Origin: Epiperipatus broadwayi
Lineage: Eukaryota > Onychophora > Udeonychophora > Euonychophora > Peripatidae
Reading direction: 5' to 3'
Length of the DNA: 64,000 nucleotides
NCBI GenBank assembly: GCA_028023455.1
Contig: JAQFVV010012395.1
Location: forward strand, 9,185,257-9,249,256
Shown: positions 58,664-64,000 of the stretch, piece by piece
Layout: every line of letters begins with the position of its first letter
Position numbering within the stretch: the first letter of the stretch is position 1
The notes under the pieces: generated by a model
Told to the model about the DNA's origin: nothing
Seen by the model: the letters and a program-made list of their open reading frames with translations, nothing else
Databases searched by the model: none
Program-made: the position numbers and the translations under genes

Positions 58664-58798
58664 CTTTAACGCTTGTGCTGATATGATTCTTATATCTGCA
58701 GGTATTCTATCACCAAATTTTACTTCAACTATGTCCCCAACCACAACATCTTCAGCTTTTATAACAATTTTTTCTTTATTTCTAACAACAACGGCATA
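58664..58798 (-). CDS. Na+/K+-ATPase alpha subunit, exon encoding start of actuator domain (135 nt)
   Basis: The minus strand reads, after TTTTTTAG at 58799-58800, a 45-codon block [20 protein letters not shown] then [20 protein letters not shown] then AQALK, followed by GTTAGT. This matches the P-type ATPase segment known as the [23 protein letters not shown] region in Na,K-ATPase alpha subunits, part of the cytoplasmic actuator (A) domain. Exon length and phase (0,0) match the 135-nt exon of vertebrate ATP1A genes. It follows exon 61644-61757 directly in the gene. The first third ([12 protein letters not shown]) differs from the usual RNGEKMSINAEE, so it may be a divergent paralogue. The enzyme pumps 3 Na+ out and 2 K+ in per ATP at the plasma membrane. 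No frame damage is seen. Confidence 0.93.
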
Positions 58799-58864
58799 CT
58801 AAAAAACAAAAAAAAGCAATAATAATTTTTAAACAATTAAAACGGTACTTACAGATTAGTTCGG

Positions 58865-59230
58865 CAGTAAAATGTTAGTCTTCATTATTTATGATTGTTA
58901 AATATTTGATACTACGTTTTACTGAATTAATTAATCAAATTTAACTTTCAAAGATTTAAATAAGCTTTTCTAACAAAGTTGTAAATAACAATTCCACATT
59001 CTATATTGACGTCACTTTATTCACGTGATAAAAGATGGCTACCTTCAAAGCATAAATAGGTTAATGGTAACTAGAAGTTAATAAAGAATATATAATAGAT
59101 ATAAAAATACTTTAGAGATCTTTAACAAATTATCTTTGAAAGTTAAATTTACTTAATTAATTAAATACTATCAAATATTTAGCAATCATAGATAATTATA
59201 ATGATTTTAATAAAGACTAAAATTTCACTG
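58865..59230. mobile_element. 366-bp MITE-like element with long inverted repeats
   Basis: The left end starts CAGTAAAATGTTAGTCTTCA and the right end is its imperfect complement (TAAAGACTAAAATTTCACTG). Inner arms (about 58891-58960 and 59122-59189) pair well around TTTAACTTTCAAAGAT. The core contains TGACGTCA (59007-59014) and CACGTG (59022-59027). No clear target duplication is seen. Family unknown. Confidence 0.7.
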
Positions 59231-59747
59231 ATACATAAATATCATTAAAACAAATAAAGTTTTTTTTCATTATATGTGGAAATTAGATTGATTATTTAAA
59301 AAAATATAATTAAAAGTTTCTGCAATTAGATAAATACTGTATGTGTATTGTAATAATTAAATCATAAGCTAAAAATATTTATAATTTATCAGATTTGCAA
59401 GCTAGTAGTGCACTCAATACTAAATGTATGATCTTAAACCATCATCTAATCAAAACATTCCAATTCATTCCTTTTTTACTACACAAGTATTTCAGGTATA
59501 ACCAGCTTTGTCAGATAAGCTATGACTTTAAATATCAGATAGGCAGATTAAAATAGTAAATGTAATTGGTTCCACAAAATCATCCATTATATCATCATTG
59601 CAACTTATAATGAAATAAATGTATATAGGAGTAATCGGTTCCAAGCCTGCAACAACAATTTAAACGGGAAAAATATAACATAAAAATATAAATAATATGT
59701 GTAATAATGCTCTAGTCTAAGCAAATTTGTAAGTAATCATTAAATAT

Positions 59748-59923
59748 CAGTCAACACTTAGACAATTCCAATATAAATAACAATCAACAATTTCAAATAT
59801 TGTCACGGCAACCTCCTTTTAACAATAAAAGTGGAATCCCTTTATTGTTAAAAGGAAGTTGCCTTGACAACAGTTTGAAATTGTTGATTGTTATTGATAT
59901 TGGAATTGTCTATGTGTTGACTG
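59748..59923. repeat. 176-bp fold-back repeat
   Basis: Arms of about 80 bp (59748-59829 and 59840-59923) are nearly perfect reverse complements, from CAGTCAACAC on the left to GTGTTGACTG on the right. The small loop is GTGGAATCCC-like. Likely a MITE that can form a stable hairpin in the pre-mRNA. Confidence 0.88.
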
Positions 59924-60347
59924 TTTTTCAATGAAAAATATAAATGTAAAACATATGTCTAAAATTAATTGCTGCACTGCTCAATTTTAGTGAAAACTAA
60001 AATAAAACTTCTGAATGCATAAATAAAATTATGGACATATTCTAATGAAAATCCACATCTTCGATATAACCATGCTATTTGCAAAATTTCCACTTTCTTG
60101 TTTGAAAATTATTTTTTTCTTTGTTATGTTCTAATTTGTTTCCTACCTAATAGTAAAAATTAAAACTGATCTTCTGAAAGCAAAAACAAATGCTAATAAC
60201 AGTCACTTTCACTGTCTTCCTTGGAATTTTTTTGATTGCTTAATTAGCACTTTAATTATGCCTTTTAGAAAAGTTCTGAAACAATTTGCATATAAACATC
60301 CTATGTCAAACAATAATATTTGTCATAGTATTTTTGTTCACATATAA

Positions 60348-60504
60348 AGACAAAACTGTCCATATAGTAACACTTAGTGTAAGCTAGAGAAATCAATGGA
60401 TGCAAGGTTTTGCATAAAATCCCTATTTAGTACATAAATCTTCCTGCATCCATTGACTACTCTGGTTTGGACTGAGTGGCACTAATGTATGGAGAGTTTT
60501 GTCT
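60348..60504. repeat. 157-bp fold-back repeat
   Basis: Left arm 60348-60407 (AGACAAAACTGTCCATA... GGATGCAAGG) pairs imperfectly with 60442-60504 (...GGAGAGTTTTGTCT). The loop is about 34 bp. Confidence 0.75.
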
Positions 60505-61265
60505 CTATGTAAAACAGCTTGTGTAAGCACAAAGAATGATAATCGTGATATTTGGGTTCATTGACAGTTTTACTACTTTTTTACATGATTTTTCTCTTAA
60601 CACTATGTGTAATTCTGTTCTCTGCCTCATAATGAAAATTAAAATTAAATCTGATGCTATAATAGAAATAGGGGTGGCAATAAATCTATGATAATCTTAA
60701 AATTATTTAAAATTGATACAAACATTAATATATATATCAATAAGCTATGATTTTTAAATCCTGATTCATTAAATTATTTCTTTTGTAAATGTTTAAATGA
60801 TTTTTATTTCTTCTTTGTTTAATTCTATGCATCATTTGAATTCAGTAATGTTATGTTATGTGTGGGCTAATCAGTTATTAAGTTTCCAGTTTAGTGTATC
60901 GCAATTAGTTATCATCATATATATAATGCTAGCATTATAGAAACCAATAGTTTGAATGAGGTAGATTGGTTATATATAATGGTCATGGATCTATAATCTA
61001 GGTCATAGTCGTTTCCCATGTGGTACTATCAGTACTAAATTCTTGTAGAAAGATTGACTGATAGAGAGACATTTAATTATTTTTTAGCTTTCTTGAGATG
61101 TATAAAACTAATTAATCAGTAGAGCGATCACCGTCATTTGTCTGAACCACACTATTTAATTGCCTTATCACAATTTGTTGAAATGCTTGTAAAGAAATCA
61201 GTCATGTGCATCTCAGATTTTAAATCCAATATCCGTTTTAGTTATAATAAAATTTATTTATTTAT

Positions 61266-61369
61266 ACTCTCTCCCCCTCTCTCTCCCTCCCTCTCTCTCT
61301 CTTCCCCTCTCCCTCTCTCTCTCCCTCTCTCCCTCTCTCCTCCTCTCTCCCCTCCCCTCTCCCTCTCTT

Positions 61370-61400
<31 letters not shown>

Positions 61401-61428
61401 ACCTCTCTCTCTCCCCCCCTCTCTCTCT
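61266..61428 (+). repeat. CT-rich microsatellite (CTCTCC/CT)n
   Basis: About 163 bp of almost pure C and T with CTCTCC and CTCT units. The Ser/Leu/Pro-rich frame over it is an artefact of the repeat. On the minus strand it lies about 215 bp inside the intron, after the donor of exon A. Confidence 0.95.
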
Positions 61429-61631
61429 ATTTACTGTATCCCATCCCCATATATCATTATATATACAAGTGTATGAGCATGTATGTTAAAAAATCTTATT
61501 TCAATGGCTACACTATATTTTATATATATTAATTTGGTTAATCAATTAAAAATATACTTTTTCTTTTTTTTTATCTTTTTCATTCTTTATTTACATATTT
61601 CTTGAACTGTTAATATATATATTGTTTTTTA

Positions 61632-61757
<126 letters not shown>

Positions 61758-64000
61758 CTAAAATACAAAAATTGGTGGTTTACTAAAATTAAAAGCACAT
61801 AAAATAATTGGTTCTAATTAATTTAAAAACAAATAATTTATAAAACAATACTTTCTAAAAATATGCATGTAATTTTATAATATTGGCATCACTGCTTTAA
61901 ATTTTAGTTGCTAGAATGATTTTGTTGATAATAAGAATGAAGTTACCTATAATCACATCATTTTATGTTTTCTGAATATTATTACATTTCTTTAACTTTT
62001 TTTATTAAGCATATCAGTAACCAATAATTGCTCTAGGTAGTTTATTGCAGCAGTAGATTAGTAAATTCTGAATCTCAAAATCCATGAATCACAACTCAAC
62101 AATATCACCTGACCTCCAATGCTCAAACTTTGTACGAATTCCATTCAATTATTTTTACTTTACCACCATCCAACAACCTTACCTCAATTAAATTTAGACC
62201 AAATATATATTCCCTTATATTTTCTTTTTTATAGACTATAGATATACTTATTCATGCACGTGTGTGTGACACAATTTAACTGCTAATTTATATATGGTAA
62301 GTTACTTCAAAAAATTTTCAGAATATATGTTACACTGATGGAATGTGAACATAGCTTCATACAGATTTCCTCTCCTGCTAATGCAAAGGAGTATTAATAA
62401 TCAAGAATGACTAAAATGTCATTATAGTGGGTAGGGGAGGGTATTTAAAAGTTGTTGTTTTTTTACTAATGGGTTTGTTATATGTTTTGAAGGTGTTTCA
62501 ATGTCAATATAAAATTTCTAACTGCTAGAAAATAATTCATATTAAAACAAATCCTGTAATTTCAGCAGCGATTATTTTATAATACTGACTACAGTTTATT
62601 ATTTAAATTGTTTCCACCAAACAAATGTAAAAACAACCAATTATCTAATAAAAATTGACATACTTCAAGCAACCAAACAGAATCAAAACTATAATCTAGC
62701 TATTGCAACTTCGGATTCAACATGGATTCCCCCTCTCTCTTTAACTGTTATCACCTTATATGATAAACATTTTAGCAATCCATTCTATTAGACTGTTAAG
62801 CTAATGCAAAATGTTAAAATTAATTATTTGCATCATTTACCCTGGATGGTTGTAAAAATTAGCATCTAATCCAAATAATCATTTTTACCATTTTCAGTTA
62901 ACAATCAAAGTGAAGTTTCTGAAATGTAAACTTTATCAATAGCTTCATTAGCCAAAATGGAAATTTTGACTATTAATATTTTTAAAATAATTTCTCCATA
63001 AAATTACAAAAAAAAAAAAAATCAAATCAGATGTTACCTGACCTAATTTAATAAGTTTGTATTACAAAATGTTATATATAGAACTCGCAAATAAGTTCTT
63101 AACTCTTCGGTTGACCGCAAATCTAGTTGGCTGAGTGATTTAAAACTCTAAACTTTTGATTAGTCAATTACAGAATCAGCAATAAAAATATATTCATCTT
63201 TTAATATTATATTCATTTTAGTTTCATTTGTAAAAAGTATATTAATAATTTGTCAGATTATGAAAGTGAACAAAAGTTTTTTCAAAATTAATTTTCTATT
63301 TATAATTATAAAAATATTTTATATCAGAGAACCCAAAAGAACATTCTCGTAACCTATTAAAAAATGTTGCATACACCATTGACTTTCTTTCTAAATTTAT
63401 GTTGTGAAAAAGTAAATAATTTTTTGTTAAAATCTTACTATTTTTTTAAAATAACTATATTTGAGCATATTTTACCAAAATACATTACAATATGAAATAA
63501 ATGCCAGAAAAATACTCTAAATTATTAATTTTGGTTTGAAAATTAAATGAAGAGCTTGGTACAAGGTTGACAGGTGTGAAAATTGTTGTTAATGCTGGTT
63601 TCTTTTTCAATTTATGTTGTGTAAACGTATACAATTTTTTACTAGAATCTTACTATTTTTCTAAAATAACTATATTTTCAGTATATTTTATGAAAATAAT
63701 TCATAATATATAAGAAAAATAATTAAAAAAAAACATTGTAAGACATTAATTTTTATTTTCAAAGTCAAAACAGAAGTTGGAGTGGTGAAAATGATTGACA
63801 GAGTTTTCCTTTGATAGGAATCGAATCAACGAATCAGGATTTATTATGGTCTGGCTTCTCTCTTTGTTGTAACTTAAAACACCTATATTATTCATTTTTA
63901 CTTGTAAAATAATTCAAGAGAGGGGAGCTTCTTATGATACTTTTTAAGCTTTAAAATAAGTCTAAATACACTACAGTAACATAAAAGCTGCAGGAATTAG
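61758..64000 (-). other. Upstream intron of the ATPase gene (partial)
   Basis: AT-rich sequence without exon motifs. It contains a divergent tandem duplication at about 63383-63805. The TM1-encoding exon is not visible here. Confidence 0.7.
63383..63805 (+). repeat. Diverged tandem duplication, ~220-bp unit, two copies
   Basis: AATTTATGTTGTG...TAATTTTTT...AATCTTACTATTTTT...AAAATAACTATATTT near 63396-63462 recurs at 63610-63676, and GGTGTGAAAATTG near 63570 recurs as GTGGTGAAAATGATTG near 63784. The copies have diverged noticeably. Confidence 0.75.

Noticed and set aside
61138-61476. Ser/Leu/Pro-rich open frame
   Set aside because: Most of it is the CT microsatellite, and it lies in an intron on the opposite strand.

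Overview
The window is AT-rich, intron-bearing animal DNA made mostly of transposable elements, with part of one host gene at the right end. The host gene is a sodium/potassium-transporting ATPase alpha subunit on the minus strand. Two exons of 114 and 135 nt (61644-61757 and 58664-58798) have clean splice sites and encode the end of TM2 and the start of the actuator domain. The mix of ZBED-type hAT, RTE/BovB-type LINE, K02A2.6-like Gypsy, giant-LTR Gypsy elements, a tRNA-derived SINE and many microsatellites points to an invertebrate, possibly a mollusc (cephalopod-like) or chelicerate. I cannot fix the phylum from sequence alone.

Layout. 1-2880: decayed APE-type LINE ending in a (TAG)n microsatellite. 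3266-4141: orphan, broken coding stretch of unknown origin. 4132-5456: 5'-truncated hAT transposase pseudogene whose terminal repeat ends exactly inside a minus-strand Gypsy RNase H (5457-7890). That Gypsy copy is itself split in its RT by a ~550-bp inverted-repeat-rich insertion. 7891-13401: AT-rich DNA without recognisable genes. 13402-21005: giant-LTR element 1 (minus strand, LTRs ~2.65 kb, short gag-like ORF). 22160-24998: RTE-like LINE with EN and RT. 25791-41405: giant-LTR element 2 (plus strand, LTRs ~4.7 kb, gag-PR-RT-RNaseH-IN, all broken). 41898-42397: 500-N assembly gap. 42399-51415: giant-LTR element 3 (plus strand, LTRs ~3.1 kb and almost identical, one intact 517-codon coiled-coil ORF and no pol). 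51416-64000: AT-rich DNA with a tRNA-derived SINE, a LINE relic, several long fold-back repeats and the ATPase exons.

Most notable is the group of three Ty3/Gypsy-type elements with unusually long LTRs. Their LTR ends finish in TACA or a one-base variant, they lie next to ATAT (4-bp duplications visible for two of them), and elements 1 and 3 share a primer-binding site resembling the complement of a tRNA-Lys 3' end. Elements 1 and 3 carry only a coiled-coil, acidic gag-like protein and no polymerase, so they look like non-autonomous elements dependent on a relative. Element 2 keeps the full domain order but is inactive. Elements 1 and 3 also have a conserved ~100-120-bp hairpin in each LTR and a conserved GGCGCC leader motif. 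These are sequence observations plus inference; no search could be run.
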